Shown here piece after piece: positions 1 to 11,450 of a DNA stretch of 64,000 bases. The notes under the pieces are model-generated. The model was not told the DNA's origin and ran no database searches. It saw only the letters and a program-made list of their open reading frames with translations. A program made the position numbers and the translations under genes. Within the stretch, counting starts at the first letter, position 1. Every line of letters starts with the position of its first letter. The stretch is from Terebella lapidaria (taxonomy: Eukaryota > Annelida > Polychaeta > Terebellida > Terebellidae), in the NCBI GenBank assembly GCA_949152475.1, contig OX424561.1:9300001-9364000 (forward strand), written 5' to 3'.

Positions 1-281
1 TGAACAAGTTGAAAACATACATTATATACATGAATAGTCTATTAGCCATGTATTGAACAGCGGGCACGGCAGTCTTCCACCTCCTACAAATAGACGTCCT
101 TCCATGTGAGTGGATTTTGGAGATTAGAACTCCTGTGGGAGTGAAAGCAATCCTGAGCAGCAGCCATTTCGTGTCGTGCGGACGCTCATTAATTTCGGTC
201 GTGCTTTGGATACAAACCGATGCAACGCCAAACACAGATGAAACCCGCCTGTTTCGACCAAATATCAGTGCCTTTGGGAAA
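1..281 (+). repeat. Dispersed repeat family A, copy 1 (5' truncated by window edge)
   Basis: The stretch tgaacaagttgaaa at the window start and the segment from about 95 to 235 (atgtgagtggattttggaga, then gacgctcattaatttc) recur in the same order at 15422-15705. A more diverged copy lies at 14640-14820. No reading frame is shared by the copies, so this is a noncoding interspersed repeat. The ORF at 117-356 is not conserved. The next element begins directly at about 283. Confidence 0.7.
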
Positions 282-282
282 A

Positions 283-3200
283 AATTAGGCCAAGGGCCGA
301 AGATAGGTTACCGGACAATATTTAATATTTTAGATGTTAGCCAGGTCACTGGTTGAATTCAAGATCAAGAGAATATTCAGCATATATAACATTAAGCATA
401 TATTATGTCCACAGTTGATTGCTAAGCTATAAATTCAATAATCAGAGAGATATTAGCAATTTTGTGCTGTGGCCTCGAGAATGAAGGGGCAAAGGTCGAA
501 TTCAATTGATTCCCAATTGATTCCCAAGCCATACAGTCAATAGAGGAGCAAGATATGAGCCAGTTTGTCCTGTGACCTTGAAAATGAGGTCAGAGGTCAA
601 ATTCAAGGTCCCGAGAATATTCAGCATATATCATCTCCTATATGTCCACAATTGATTCCAAAGCTGTAAAATCGATAATAAGTGAGCTATTAGCCATTTT
701 GTCCTGTGACCTTGAAAATGAGGTCAAAGGTCAAATTCAAGGTCATGACAATAATCTGCATATATCATTTCCTATTTGTTCATAATTGATTCCTAAGCTG
801 TAAATTCAATAACAAGCGAGATATTAGCCATTTTGTCCTGTGACCTTGAAAATGAGGTCGAAGGTCAAATTCAAGGTCATCAGAATATTCAGCATATATC
901 ATTTCCTATATGTCCACAATTGATTCCTAAGCTGTAGAGTCGATAATAAGCGAGATATAAGCCATTTTGTGCTCTGACCTTGAAACTGAGGTCAGAGGTC
1001 AAATTCAAGGTCACGAGAATATTCAGCATATATTATTTCCTATATGTCCACAATTGATTCCTAAGCTGTAGAGTCGATAATAAGCTAGATATAAGCCATT
1101 TTGTGCTCTGACCTTGAAACTGAGGTCAGAGGTCAAATTCAAGGTCACGAGAATATTCAGCATATATCATTTCCTATATGTCCACAATTGATTACTAGTC
1201 TCTAATCTCAATATCAAGTGAGATATTAGGCATAGTGTGTCCCATTATAAAGCATAGGAGAATTTAACATGGGAAAGTCCCATTTGGGCCGAGTTTGGGC
1301 CAAAATGGCCCACTTCGAGCGATTCAAGCGCAACGAAATTTATAGACATCATAGGAGTACATATGAGGAGTCTTATGTATCAAAAAGAAAAAAAGTTACT
1401 GAACAGATTTTGAGAAAATGGCCGCCAAAGTCCAAAATCAGGCATTTTTCGTTGAAAACGGCCGCCATTTTGAAAAAAATGCGATAATAAAAAAACTAAA
1501 AAATACCTCCTTCTTGAATTATTTTTAAGTATTTTTGTGCAAAATTTCAGAAAAATTCGCCCGTGAACAAAAAAGATAAAATTAGCCCAATGGGCTAGAA
1601 AGGTTACCGGAGAAATATACAGAGTTAAGCCGAGAAAGTTGAAGGTCAAATTCAAGGTGACAACTGATATCGCCATATCTCTAACCTTGAAAATGGGATC
1701 AAAGGTTAAATTCTAGATCACCAAACTATTCAGCATACATCATTTCCTATATGTTCACTATGGACCCCTAAGCTGTAAATTTGATAATAAGCGAGATATA
1801 AGCCATTTTGTAATCTGACTTTGAAAATAAAATGACTGACCTTGAAATTTAGGTCAAAGGTCAAATTCAATATCATTAAAATATTCAGAATATATCATTT
1901 CCTATATGTTCACAATTGATTCCTAAGCTGTAAAGTCGATAATAAGCGAGATATTAGCCAATTTTTCCTGTTGACCTTGAAAATGAGGTCAAGAGTCAAA
2001 TTCAAGGTCACTAGAATATTCAGCATATATCATTTCCTATATGTTCACAATTGATTTCTAAGCTGTAAAGGCGCTAATAAGCAAGATATGGGCCATTTAG
2101 TCCTGTGACCTTGAAAATGAGGTCAAAGCTCAAATTCAAGGTCATGAGAATATTCAGCATATATCATTTCCTATATGTTCACAATTGATTCCTAAGCTGT
2201 AAAGTCGATAATAAGCGAGATATTAGCAATTTTGTCCTGCGACCTTGGAAATGAGGTCAAAGGTCAAATTCAAGGTCATGAGAATATTCAGCATATATCA
2301 TTTCCTATATGTTCACAATTGATTCCTAAGCTGTAAAGTCGATAATAAGCGAGATATTAGCCATGTGTCATGTGACCTTGAAAATGAGGTCAAAGGTCAA
2401 ATTCAAGGTCATGAGAATTTTCAGCATATATCATTTCCTATATGTTCACAATTGATTCCTAAGCTGTAAAGTCGCTAATAAGCAAGATATTGGCCGTTTT
2501 GTCCTGTGACCTTGAAAATGAGGTCAAAGATCAAATTCAAGGTCATGAGAATTTTCAGCATATATCATTTTCTATATGTTCACAATCGATTCCTAAGCTG
2601 TAAAGTCGCTAATAAGCAAGATATTGGCCATTTTGTCCTGTGACCTTGAAAACGAGGTCAAAGCTCAAATTCAAGGCCACGAGAATATTCAGCATATATC
2701 ATTCCCTGTATGTTCACAATTGATTCCTAAGCTGTAAAGTCGATAATAAGCGAGATATTAGCAATTTTGTCCTGCGACCTTGGAAATGAGGTCAAAGGTC
2801 AAATTCAAGGTCCCGAAAATATTCAGCATATATCATTTCCTATATGTTCACAATTGATTCCTAAACTGTAAAGTCGATAATAAGCGAGATATTAGCCATT
2901 TTGTCATGTGACCTTGAAAATGAGGTCAAAGGTCAAATTCAAGGTCACAAGAATATTCAGCATATATCATTTCCTATATGTTCACAACTGATTCCTAAGC
3001 TGTAAAGTCGATAATAAGCGAGATATTAGCCATTTTGTCCTGTGACCTTGAAAATGAGGTCAAAAGTCAAATTCAAGGTCACGAGAATATTCAGCATATA
3101 TCATTTCCTATATGTCCACAATTCATTCCTAGTCTCTAATTTCAATATTAAGTGAAATATAAGGCTTAATGTATGCCATTATAAAGCATAGGAAAATTTA

Positions 3201-3964
3201 ACATGGGAAAGTCACATTTGGGCCGAGTTTGGGCCCAAAATGGCCCACTTCAAGCCATCCAAGCGCAACAAAAAATGTATACATGTCACAGGGGTACATA
3301 TGAGGAGTGTTTTTCATCAATAAGAAAAAAAAGTTACTGAACAGATTTTGAGAAAACGACCGTCGAAGTCCAAAATTGGCCATTTTTCGACGAAAACGGC
3401 CGCTCTGACCTTGAAACCAAGGTCAGAGGTCAAATTCAAGGTCACGACAATATTCAGCATATATCATTTCCTATATGTCCACAATTGATTCCTAGTCTCT
3501 AATCTCAATATTAAGTGAGATATTAGGCTTTAATGTGTCCCATTATAAAGCATAGGAGAATTTAACATGGGAAAGTCCCATTTGGGCCGAGTTTGGGCCA
3601 AAATGGCCCACTTCGAGCGATTCAAGCGCAACGAAATTTATAGACATCATAGAAGTACATATGAGGAGTCTTATGTATCAAAGAGAAAAAAAGTTACTGA
3701 ACAGATTTTGAGAAAATGGCCGCCAAAGTCCAAAATCAGGCCTTTTTCGTCGAAAACGGCCGCCATTTTGAAGAAAAAGCGAAAATAAAAAAACTAAAAA
3801 ATACCTCCTTCTTGAATTATTTTTAAGTATTTTTCTGCATAATTTCAGAAAAATTCGCCCGTAAACAAAAAAAATAAAAATGTGGACGACGACGACGACG
3901 ACGACGGACGACGGACGCAACGCCATGCCAATAGGTTATCGGACCATAGGTCCGGTAACCTAAA
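283..3964 (+). mobile_element. Composite non-autonomous element carrying 134-bp AGGTCA-rich tandem units
   Basis: The left end has aggttaccggac (305-316) and the right end its reverse complement gtccggtaacct (3950-3961). A short GC hairpin (gcccaagggc type) lies outside the left motif. Internally there are about 20 tandem units of about 134 bp. They are followed by a tail (cattataaagcataggagaa, xxATGGGAAAGTCCCATT, gaaaacggccgccattttga) seen at about 1245-1580, 3170-3405 and 3530-3860. A second head (attagcccaatgggctag, gaaaggttaccggag) at 1583-1615 shows that two copies are joined or nested. A GAC-rich tract at 3884-3916 precedes the right end. No transposase is present. Related copies lie at 24236-25105 (minus), 47700-48735 and 63328-64000. 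The right-end layout resembles a repeat I recall as common in mollusc genomes. Confidence 0.75.
590..3140 (+). repeat. 134-bp tandem array with nuclear-receptor-like motifs
   Basis: The anchor gcatatatca recurs at 624, 758, 892, 1026, 1160, then 2023, 2157, 2291, 2423, 2558, 2692, 2826, 2960 and 3094. Steps are 132-135 bp. Each unit carries TGACCTTGA, then AGGTCAAAGGTCA, then TCAAGGTCA (example at 2372-2411). The outer two are inverted copies that could form a 10-bp stem. The rest of the unit (cacaattgattcctaagctg, gataataagcgagatatta) is AT-rich. A tail and new head interrupt the array at about 1245-1680. Confidence 0.9.
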
Positions 3965-4975
3965 AAGAACCCCCACCAAATATGGTATTCTCTTTGAAAT
4001 ATTTCAGAATATTTATCACTTGCCTCACAAGTTCGTGTTTGAACTATGCTCAAACAAGGCATTGCTGGCTCTGAATTTACAGGACAATATGTTAGCGTTT
4101 TGTGGTTTTGTTTGTGGGGAGTTAAGCCCACATACACATGTAAACTACAAGCTCATATGGATAAAGATGCTATGAAATGGACTGTACCTATTTTCCTTAT
4201 TGCTAAGTATTGATTGAAATATATTATAATATTCATTTGACGTATTTATGCTCGAATACATGAAAACTGTCTGATTGGGCAAAAAGCTGCAGGATGTTCT
4301 TCTCGAAAACCATTATACATATTCATTTAGTTTTTCTCCCAATGGTATCTCGTAGGAGGCGGTAGGATTCCAACATCAGAAATAACATCTTACAAACCTT
4401 AACCTAATTATTGTTCTCCATTATTTTTTTATTCTCGTAAAAATGTATTTGTATATATTAATTCGCCTGTATATTTGTATACTATATGGCAGCACTGATT
4501 ATCTGTTTTGTATGGAGCCCCTAAGAGAATATGTGGGGGGATATATGAGATGATATAATTATATTATATTTCGTTCACTTAAAATAAAGCTTGTGCATTC
4601 GATAATATCGTCCATTCGTAATATGCATTCGTAATAGTATTTCGTGCACTCCAAATGCCACTGATTTGTATACCGATATGTATAGTAGGATCACAATTTG
4701 GTGACAGGGGGTCAATTTTGTGATACATATGAATGAAATGCTTCCACTGTAAGGAAACAAGCTACAGGATAGTATGAATGGAAAACATAAGAATTTTTTT
4801 AACATGACAAATGTATGACAAATACCTTGAACCTGCTGGTTAGAGTCACATGGTAAATATTGACTGCTATGATATATATTGTAAAATTGATTGTTTGTAA
4901 TTATATTTATTGAGTCAGAGATTGTTGTGCAGAAATAACGTGGTATCATGTTTGCCCGCGTTTCCATGGTAACGA
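3965..4975. other. Unassigned AT-rich intergenic stretch
   Basis: This stretch lies between the 134-bp-unit element and the P element. It has no repeat copy elsewhere in the window that I can see. The 130-codon minus-strand open frame at 4575-4967 has irregular composition, no domain and no splice context, so I do not call it a gene. Confidence 0.5.
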
Positions 4976-4982
4976 CTCAAAT
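4976..4982 (+). repeat. Target-site duplication, left (ctcaaat)
   Basis: The seven bases ctcaaat abut the left terminal inverted repeat. The same seven bases, in direct orientation, abut the right one at 12111-12117. P-superfamily elements are known for 7-8 bp target duplications, so this fixes both ends of the transposon. Confidence 0.85.
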
Positions 4983-5013
4983 CAGAGAACTTCAACACAG
5001 AGAAGCGTCACTT
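4983..5013 (+). repeat. P-element left terminal inverted repeat (31 bp)
   Basis: All 31 bases match the reverse complement of 12080-12110. Identity stops at the next base on both sides. Confidence 0.92.
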
Positions 5014-5050
5014 GGACGTCGCCATTTTGAATTGTTGGACCGGTGGCGCC

Positions 5051-5069
5051 CCTAGCGAGCGGATGCGCC
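5051..5069 (+). repeat. P-element subterminal inverted repeat, left
   Basis: cctagcgagcggatgcgcc pairs with the reverse complement of 12014-12032, with two mismatches. Subterminal inverted repeats of this kind are known in P elements. Their role here is inferred from position only. Confidence 0.75.
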
Positions 5070-5985
5070 AGTGGCTATTGCTGCGTGGATAGAAAGTGGA
5101 CACATTTTGATTTTGCGATCACAGCACAATAGTACCAACACCTGGTGAATATAAAACCAGAATATCATAATGTTTGCAAATAAACACTGTTCCACACATT
5201 ACTGGCTGTGAAATTTATCGAATCTTGATCACAAAGGCTGCCCAAGAAAATGTTAATCAGAGGCCAAAACACCTGTACAACACGAAAGTTTGATGTCAAT
5301 TTCCTCCCTTGTTAACGATATTTTTTTGCTTCTAGACTAACTTAGGGCAGCTCTAGACCATAACAAGATTAAATTTGGTGAAATAAACTAAACTTGAAGG
5401 GATTTCATGTGAAATCCAGATCATGTTTTATTCCCAGACATAAACTACAGCTCGACAGTTTTTGTTGTTGTATAAGATATGTTCTTGAACTTATTGTATT
5501 CTTTGTGACTAGATAGTTTTTTATTCTGCATATTTTTATCTGACAAAAATAATGTTCATTCATGTTCTCATATGGCTTATGTTTTAGATGTGTGAATTTA
5601 CACCAAACAATAAATTCTAGAGGTATCAAATTATGATGCAATATGATATGTTTTGTACCAAACGATATTATATTGCTATATCATAGCAATTATTCATCCA
5701 AAAATGAACAACTTCAATGAATTATAAACTTTATTTTCAACATCCCAGATTTGCCTTCAATTCACTATGTCTTGAGAATAGATGAAATAAATAGAAGTAG
5801 AAAATATCACCAAATGAACAAAATATATCTGCAAAAAAGTGTAATGTAAGGGTACATGTAAAATCCAAACACCACAGATTAAAACTAATGACATATGAAC
5901 ACACAAATTTACCACATTTGTACTACCGGTAATACAACAAAAGTGACTAGAAGGAGGGACATTAATGCAATAAATAATAATGAAA

Positions 5986-6298
5986 AAACTTAGCCTAGAT
6001 GGATGGCTAAGATCGGTCATCGGACAATTTAGCATACCGTACATGTTTGAGCACCACAGGTCACATATGACCTCAAGGTTACCAGTTGAGGTAATCTTTG
6101 TGAACTTCAATGTCACCATTATGTGTGCTGCATACCATTTTCTATGCGCTCAAAATACAAATATAAACTCTATGTACAAGTGTTTTGTCTGTACAGGTCA
6201 GTTCACACAATTCAGATCAGACATCACTTTGAGATTTAGTCTTCATGCTCCTCTAGGGCTAAAAGGCCCAAACGGACCAGAGGTCAGGTAACCTAAAA
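5986..6298 (+). mobile_element. Small nested non-autonomous repeat inside the P element
   Basis: The left edge reads cttagcc..ggctaag, then cggtcatcggacaat. The right edge reads agggctaaaaggccc, then ggaccagaggtcaggtaacc. These edges resemble the heads and right ends of the 134-bp-unit elements (tagccc..gggc hairpin, ggttaccggac / gtccggtaacc), but the interior lacks the 134-bp units. It lies downstream of the transposase stop codon, so it would not disrupt the protein. Confidence 0.5.
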
Positions 6299-6386
6299 TC
6301 ATCGATACAATACAATAAATACAACCACAAAACAACATAATTTTACCACACCCCCTCCTCCCCTCTGGTATCTCTCCGTAGACTTG

Positions 6387-7556
6387 CTACTGATGTAGCA
6401 GGATTTGAGCTTTTTTGTTTCTTTTGTTTGATTCTTGAACGATACGCCTCGTCTCGAATTTGAAGTAATAGTGAAATCTGCATTTCACGTAGCACCTCAG
6501 AATGGACAAGGCCAAGTTACTGTTCCTGTGCTGTCCACAGAGTTTCAGTACACGTGCAGGTACACAGCGTTGAACCAGACTGATCATTGTACGCATGATG
6601 CCCTGCTCACACAGCAGCCTGTTGATGTTCTTTTGGAACACTTTGTCGACTCTTTTCAGATATCGCAGCAAACACTTTGATGGCACGTTGAGAGACCCAA
6701 ATGCTGATTTCTTGTCATGTTTGTACACCTTGTAGTGCGTGAACAGATTCGAGTCCGCAACAACAGCACCCTTGTCAGTGAGCATGGACACACACTCCGG
6801 GCAGACAGACTCCAGTCTCAGCTTACGGACAATGTAGCCTGCTATGTATGACAAAACATTGTCGGTCGCACTTGGAAGTTCAAGGTCATCGATCACTTCA
6901 AGCGTAACTTCTCCTTCGACCACTTCCTCGGACAGTTTCAGCCTTTTCAACTCGGGTTCACTCTCACTTGGCTCTGCCTTCCTCTTCGCTTTGATGGCGT
7001 CAGTGCTCAAGTCGTTGAGGGACGTCAGGAGCTCATCTCCGTCAGTGGTGCAGTTGGCTGTGGGGACAGCAGCCATGAACATATTGGTGGACAGGGCTCT
7101 GTAGGCAAAAGTGAACTCTCGTGCTGATGGATTGAAACGGTGACCACCTTTGGCCCGAACTTGGGAGAAAAAATTCTCTAAGCAGTCCTGTGTCATGCGC
7201 CCCGTCATGAGAAACTTGAACTCGCCATTTTCCACAAGGTGTTCCGACATCAGCTCCATGCCATTGAGTGCCTGTGTGAGTGCCTGGAAACAGGGTTGAC
7301 GTTGTTGCTTGTCTTTTGTCTTCCAGGTAGATACTTGATTTCGGAATCCCTCGATCTTGTCACGGTCCGCCTCGCTGGATGTAAGTGCCTTCTGACCTTT
7401 GCGTAGAGATCGTACGTTAAGGAAATCGAAGACATCATTGACTTGCTTGAGGAAGTTGGCAGTTTGTGCTGCGGCAGATGACATCTTCCCAAGGGCTACG
7501 AGCGTGTGGATCCCAGCATATACTGTATGAGAGCATACTTGAGCAGCCAAATTCAC
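6387..7556 (-). CDS. Transposase exon 10: C-terminal catalytic and P-element C domain
   Basis: This is the largest exon, about 389 codons, starting after acceptor tattttcag with VNLAAQVCSHTVYAGI and continuing in frame from the previous exon's FLPPFSPMR. QDCLENFFSQVRAKGG carries the glutamate inferred to complete the DDE set. RFNPSAREFTFAYRAL and LSYIAGYIVRKLRLESVCPEC match the conserved C-terminal region of THAP9/P proteins. An acidic and Lys-rich insert (about residues 195-225) contains KAKRKAEPSESEPELKRLKL, a likely nuclear signal. It ends at the stop at 6389-6387. Antisense open frames at 6435-6680 and 6844-7104 are shadows. Confidence 0.9.
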   Translation of the reverse strand: MNLAAQVCSHTVYAGIHTLVALGKMSSAAAQTANFLKQVNDVFDFLNVRSLRKGQKALTSSEADRDKIEGFRNQVSTWKTKDKQQRQPCFQALTQALNGMELMSEHLVENGEFKFLMTGRMTQDCLENFFSQVRAKGGHRFNPSAREFTFAYRALSTNMFMAAVPTANCTTDGDELLTSLNDLSTDAIKAKRKAEPSESEPELKRLKLSEEVVEGEVTLEVIDDLELPSATDNVLSYIAGYIVRKLRLESVCPECVSMLTDKGAVVADSNLFTHYKVYKHDKKSAFGSLNVPSKCLLRYLKRVDKVFQKNINRLLCEQGIMRTMISLVQRCVPARVLKLCGQHRNSNLALSILRCYVKCRFHYYFKFETRRIVQESNKRNKKAQILLHQ

Positions 7557-8509
7557 CTGAAAATAGTGCAAGTAGCCTGTTTCATGTGAGGAGTTACTGT
7601 GTGTTCATAGTCACAATCGCTGGTAAATCATAGTCATATACAGAGCTTTTAGGCATTAATCAGGTACAGAATATACCAGAATTATGTATTGAAGTTTTTT
7701 TGGTCAACCAGTACATTGGTTCCACTACCAGAGAATTTGATCAAGAAATCAAACAGTACATGTAAATGTCACATACCCGCATTGGTGAGAAGGGTGGAAG
7801 GAAGATATGTTTGTTGGAGAGCTTCGGGGCGAGTCTCACTGGAAGGTTCACATCAAAATTGTAGAACTCGACAATGTGTTTCCATGATGCTATCTGCAAT
7901 GAAAATTAGGTATATGCTTGTAAATATATATGTATAAAAAAACTTTCGTAGTGATTGTATTTCAACCATAACCATGATAACTAAACAGTAATCACATTTG
8001 GGTAATGAACTTTATACCTTATGATCTGCTATGAACGCCAAACAAATATTCCTGAAATAAACAGTAATATACAACAAAACACTTAAATATTCAAAAAATC
8101 AAACAAATTTAACAAACAATGAACTTCAAATGATTTGTTATGATATATTGCTTGAATAATGTAGCACCAAATGTGTAATAGCATGTGCACCTTTCCGTTA
8201 TCAAACTCGATATCTTGCTTCTTGAGTGTGTTGCGGATGTTTTTCAGGATATGGGGAACATCATGGATGGCGAACATCTTCTCTCCCTCGAACTATATCA
8301 ATGTGACAGAATAAACTAAGATAAACTTGATGGCCAAGCTTGCTATTTTTACATGGTTTAAGAGTATTAATAACATTTGAAATCATTTAAAGTTTGAACA
8401 CGATGGAACCTTAAAATCTGAGTTTTTAACTATATTACTTGAAGAACCCTGCTGTTTTACCTTGTAATATATATTGAACAATAATTTATATGATATACAT
8501 ATTATGTAC

Positions 8510-8699
8510 CTCAAAGGATGGTTCAGTTTCGGTGATGCCTAGTTGTCGGTACAAGGATCTGTTGCAAGTCCCTTGGTCACAAACAACTTAAGGTCGATGC
8601 TGCGCAATGAATCGAGAGCTTGGAATAGGAGCCACCGCAAATCTGTTGCTGAAGCTGCATTTCTACTGAAGTAGAAGGCCAGGGACTGCTTCCATTTAC
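8510..8699 (-). pseudogene. Transposase exon 7 with 1-nt frameshift before the DQG motif
   Basis: The exon begins GKWKQSLAFYFSRNA in frame with exon 6 (..FMARGIAG). The same frame then runs VTKGLATDPC to a stop. Shifting by one base at about 8580 (in ttgtttgtgac, read on the minus strand) gives DQGTCNRSLYRQLGITETE and a phase-0 donor (gaggtacat) that joins the next exon's FEGEKMFAIHDVPH. A single missing base explains everything. The DQG aspartate is inferred to be catalytic, so the break falls at the active site. Confidence 0.85.
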
Positions 8700-9169
8700 C
8701 TGCAAGTCCAAAATAGAACAGAGAATACAAAAAATCCCGCATACAAATCATTGTTGATGCAAGTATGATTCCTTATGAATGATAGCTATTTGTTATTTAT
8801 TGAAATAAAATGTATCAGTAGGACTGTCGCAGGAGTTACATACATGTACGTGCAAACAAAAGAAGGACACATGGCAATAAGAAAATTTTTGTACAGGGAA
8901 ACACACCAGCGATTCCTCGAGCCATGAAGACCAAGGCTTGGTTGGCCACCTCAGATCTTCGAGTCGAAAGATGAACAACACCGTCAACTTGGTCTGTGTT
9001 TGCATCATAGCGCAGCTCTTTCTTCAGGCTCATCTCATCAAATGTCAAAGCACAATAGCGAGACAGCACATTCATCGACTGTACTTTGACAGAAAGCAGA
9101 CGTAGCACACCGCTGTTGATTCCTGGTGTTCTTGGCACACCACTGACAAACCTATGAATGAAAAAAAAA

Positions 9170-9700
9170 CATCATTAACTAGACATCAAGGCCTCGAGGT
9201 TTTGGAGGCATTCCAGTGTGAAGCTTGAGAAAAACTAAACGCTGACTCAGGAGAAACATGACTCAGATCCCAATGTATGCAACCAGAGCCACAAAAATTA
9301 TGTCCGTTTCGCTCCACGACGCACTGTATCCGATATATGGACAAAAATGAGAATGCCAAGTGGGAAAAAAAATTTCAGGTCAAGGTCAAAGTCCATCTTC
9401 AATACCCATAAGACATGTTTGTCTTTGGCAACAAGTTGAAAAATATTGTCTGTATCGCTCTACAACGCACCGTTTCAAAAATGAAAAATTCTGATTCAGC
9501 ATAAAAATTTCAGTTTAAGGTCAAAGTTCAAGTATCCGAGATATCGACAAAAACTGAAAAGTGGCGACTCAGCATAAAAATTTCACTTCAGGTCAAAGTT
9601 CATCCCTAATATCTGAAAATAAGGTCCTTTTCACTCTACGACACAAAATTCAGGAAGCCTCAGGAATGACTCAGCTGAAATTATTTTGAGCCCTAGGTCG
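9170..9700. repeat. Decayed minisatellite in transposase intron 5
   Basis: Variants of tccgtttcgctccacgacgc recur (about 9301, 9440, 9624). They alternate with aaaaatttcag..gtcaaagttca blocks (about 9370, 9500, 9575). The period is irregular. This makes up most of the intron between exons 5 (ending 9939) and 6 (starting 9151). Confidence 0.55.
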
Positions 9701-11178
9701 TGTGAGGATGGAGGCTATTCAACGAACCTAGCTCAAAATCAATAGGCTTCTTCCCTGGTGGTATATTACCTGCCATGCAAAGTTCCGCAGTCATTGCGAG
9801 AATACTTCTTTTTTTGGACAAAACCATAAACATGAAAAGGCATTTCTGCTCAAATGCCTTAACAATGCAGGCTTATGATTTAGTTTGCATATAGTTAGGA
9901 TAATTTCAAATACTTCCGTGAAGAAAAAAAAAATTTACCTGTGCAACGTGCTAGGTGATGGCATCAAGAACAGTGACTCCAGAGTTCGGTACACTTGTTT
10001 ACTCTTGAAGTACAATCCAAGAGCAATCCCCTTGTCATTGACTGACCATCTCTGTCCTGCAATTGAGATATTCCATTTCATGACTTCAATGTATAGATCA
10101 GTAAAGCACTGTCAAATACACACTCATGCTACTATTGTTTGACATGAACTCTCAACCATTCTCATTTTTCATATAAAACCTATTACAAAGCTAATTGTAC
10201 AAAGTTAACTGTACTAAATACCTAAATGTTTATGAACATGAAGCAAACTTGAAGCAAAAATTTAACCACATACTTTTGACTGATCAGAAAAATGTGTAAC
10301 CTGGCAGACCACATGTCAAGCATGTTTGATATTAAATTTCCTGTTTGCATTTTACATGTGTACAACTGTATGATTATTTTGATTCAGTGTCCTGATATCC
10401 AAAAACAGTGTCAATAGAATACCAGCCTTTATTTTTGCGGGAACAGTTGATCAGTTGGCCACGGAAAAACTGTGCTGTCACTGGTTTCATCCCGAGGTTG
10501 GTTGCACCAGCAACAATTTGATCAACACTCAAATCTGCATTACCTGAGGTTTGATAGGCAACCTCTTGCTGAAGGTCAACAATTTTCTGAAAAAAAAAGA
10601 AACTTCTGTAAAATTTATTAATTCAACAAACTAGCTATATACTATGTCTTTATCGGTCATGAAAAAGTCGGCAAATCACTGTATCACAGACAACACATTG
10701 TAGCTACAGATTTATGTATATTCCAAATAGAACTGTATCGATACCAATACTAGGTAGCTTACACTTGCTAGTGTTCTCAGGCCAGAACTGCTTGCTCGAT
10801 TCGCACCATCTTGCTTCACGTGCCCAGAGTCGGGACCGTCTGGTGATGTGCTGTACGAGTGGTCCATCACAACTAGTTGCTTTAGGTGGTAGAAAATACT
10901 TTGATGATTAGCTGCAAACATTTTTTTCACATATTTAACTGATCATTCTCAAACTGATAAGGTACTTGATATATAAGATATAATAGATTCGATCAAAATT
11001 CAAAATGAACATGTCCTGCTCCCATCAAAATTCAAAATGAACATGTCCTGCTCCCCGAAATATCTATCATCTGACATTTTGTATCTCCCAACCAATTACC
11101 AACATCATACTGTCATAATCCATGTCCTGTGACATAACACCTTTTTGGGAATATCAATTGAGAACAGTATATGCATAC

Positions 11179-11450
11179 ATACCGGATTCACAAGATTGTC
11201 AGACTTCACATCTTCCACTGGTTTGGTAGTGCGATCTTTTGGAGGCTTCCGCTGAGAAGGACCTGATCTTGGTTGACCTGGCAGATTCAGGGTTGGTACA
11301 GCATCCCACACCAGTTTGTCTTGTGTTTGGGTGTTCATAAAGTGAGATGGCTGAAAATGTTTGCTGCATATTCGACAGTTCTCATTTAAATATGCGGTGT
11401 CTCTCTTCAACAGGTCCTCCCTTTTGCACGTGACGACCCAACGCTTACTC
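11179..11450 (-). CDS. Transposase exon 2: rest of THAP zinc finger and linker
   Basis: Acceptor ttttgtag precedes 11450. The joined codons read KDKE-R-SKRWVV. The exon carries the invariant Trp (SKRWVV), the C-x2-H pair in CRICSKHF and the AVPT motif, then a Pro/Lys-rich linker (SGPSQRKPPKDRTTKP). Two overlapping donors exist. The stronger-looking gtatgt at 11182 leaves exon 3 out of frame. A donor four bases later (gtatgc, 11178) restores the frame, so I end the exon at 11179. Confidence 0.7.

Noticed and set aside
1269..1487. 72-73 codon ORF (MGKSHLGRVWAKMAHFERFK..) repeated at 3567-3788
   Set aside because: It is the tail of the 134-bp-unit element, conserved only because the DNA repeat is. 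Other copies (3205, 48545) are frame-broken, and there is no promoter or splice context.
590..3140. Regular array that could be taken for a CRISPR
   Set aside because: The whole 134-bp unit repeats with no unique spacers, and the genome is eukaryotic. It is a tandem satellite.
4575..4967. 130-codon minus-strand ORF upstream of the P element
   Set aside because: Irregular AT-rich composition, no domain, no second copy and no supporting signals.
7250..7492. ORFs overlapping the transposase C-terminal exon in other frames (also 6435-6680 and 6844-7104)
   Set aside because: They are shadows of the strong minus-strand coding frame at 6387-7556.
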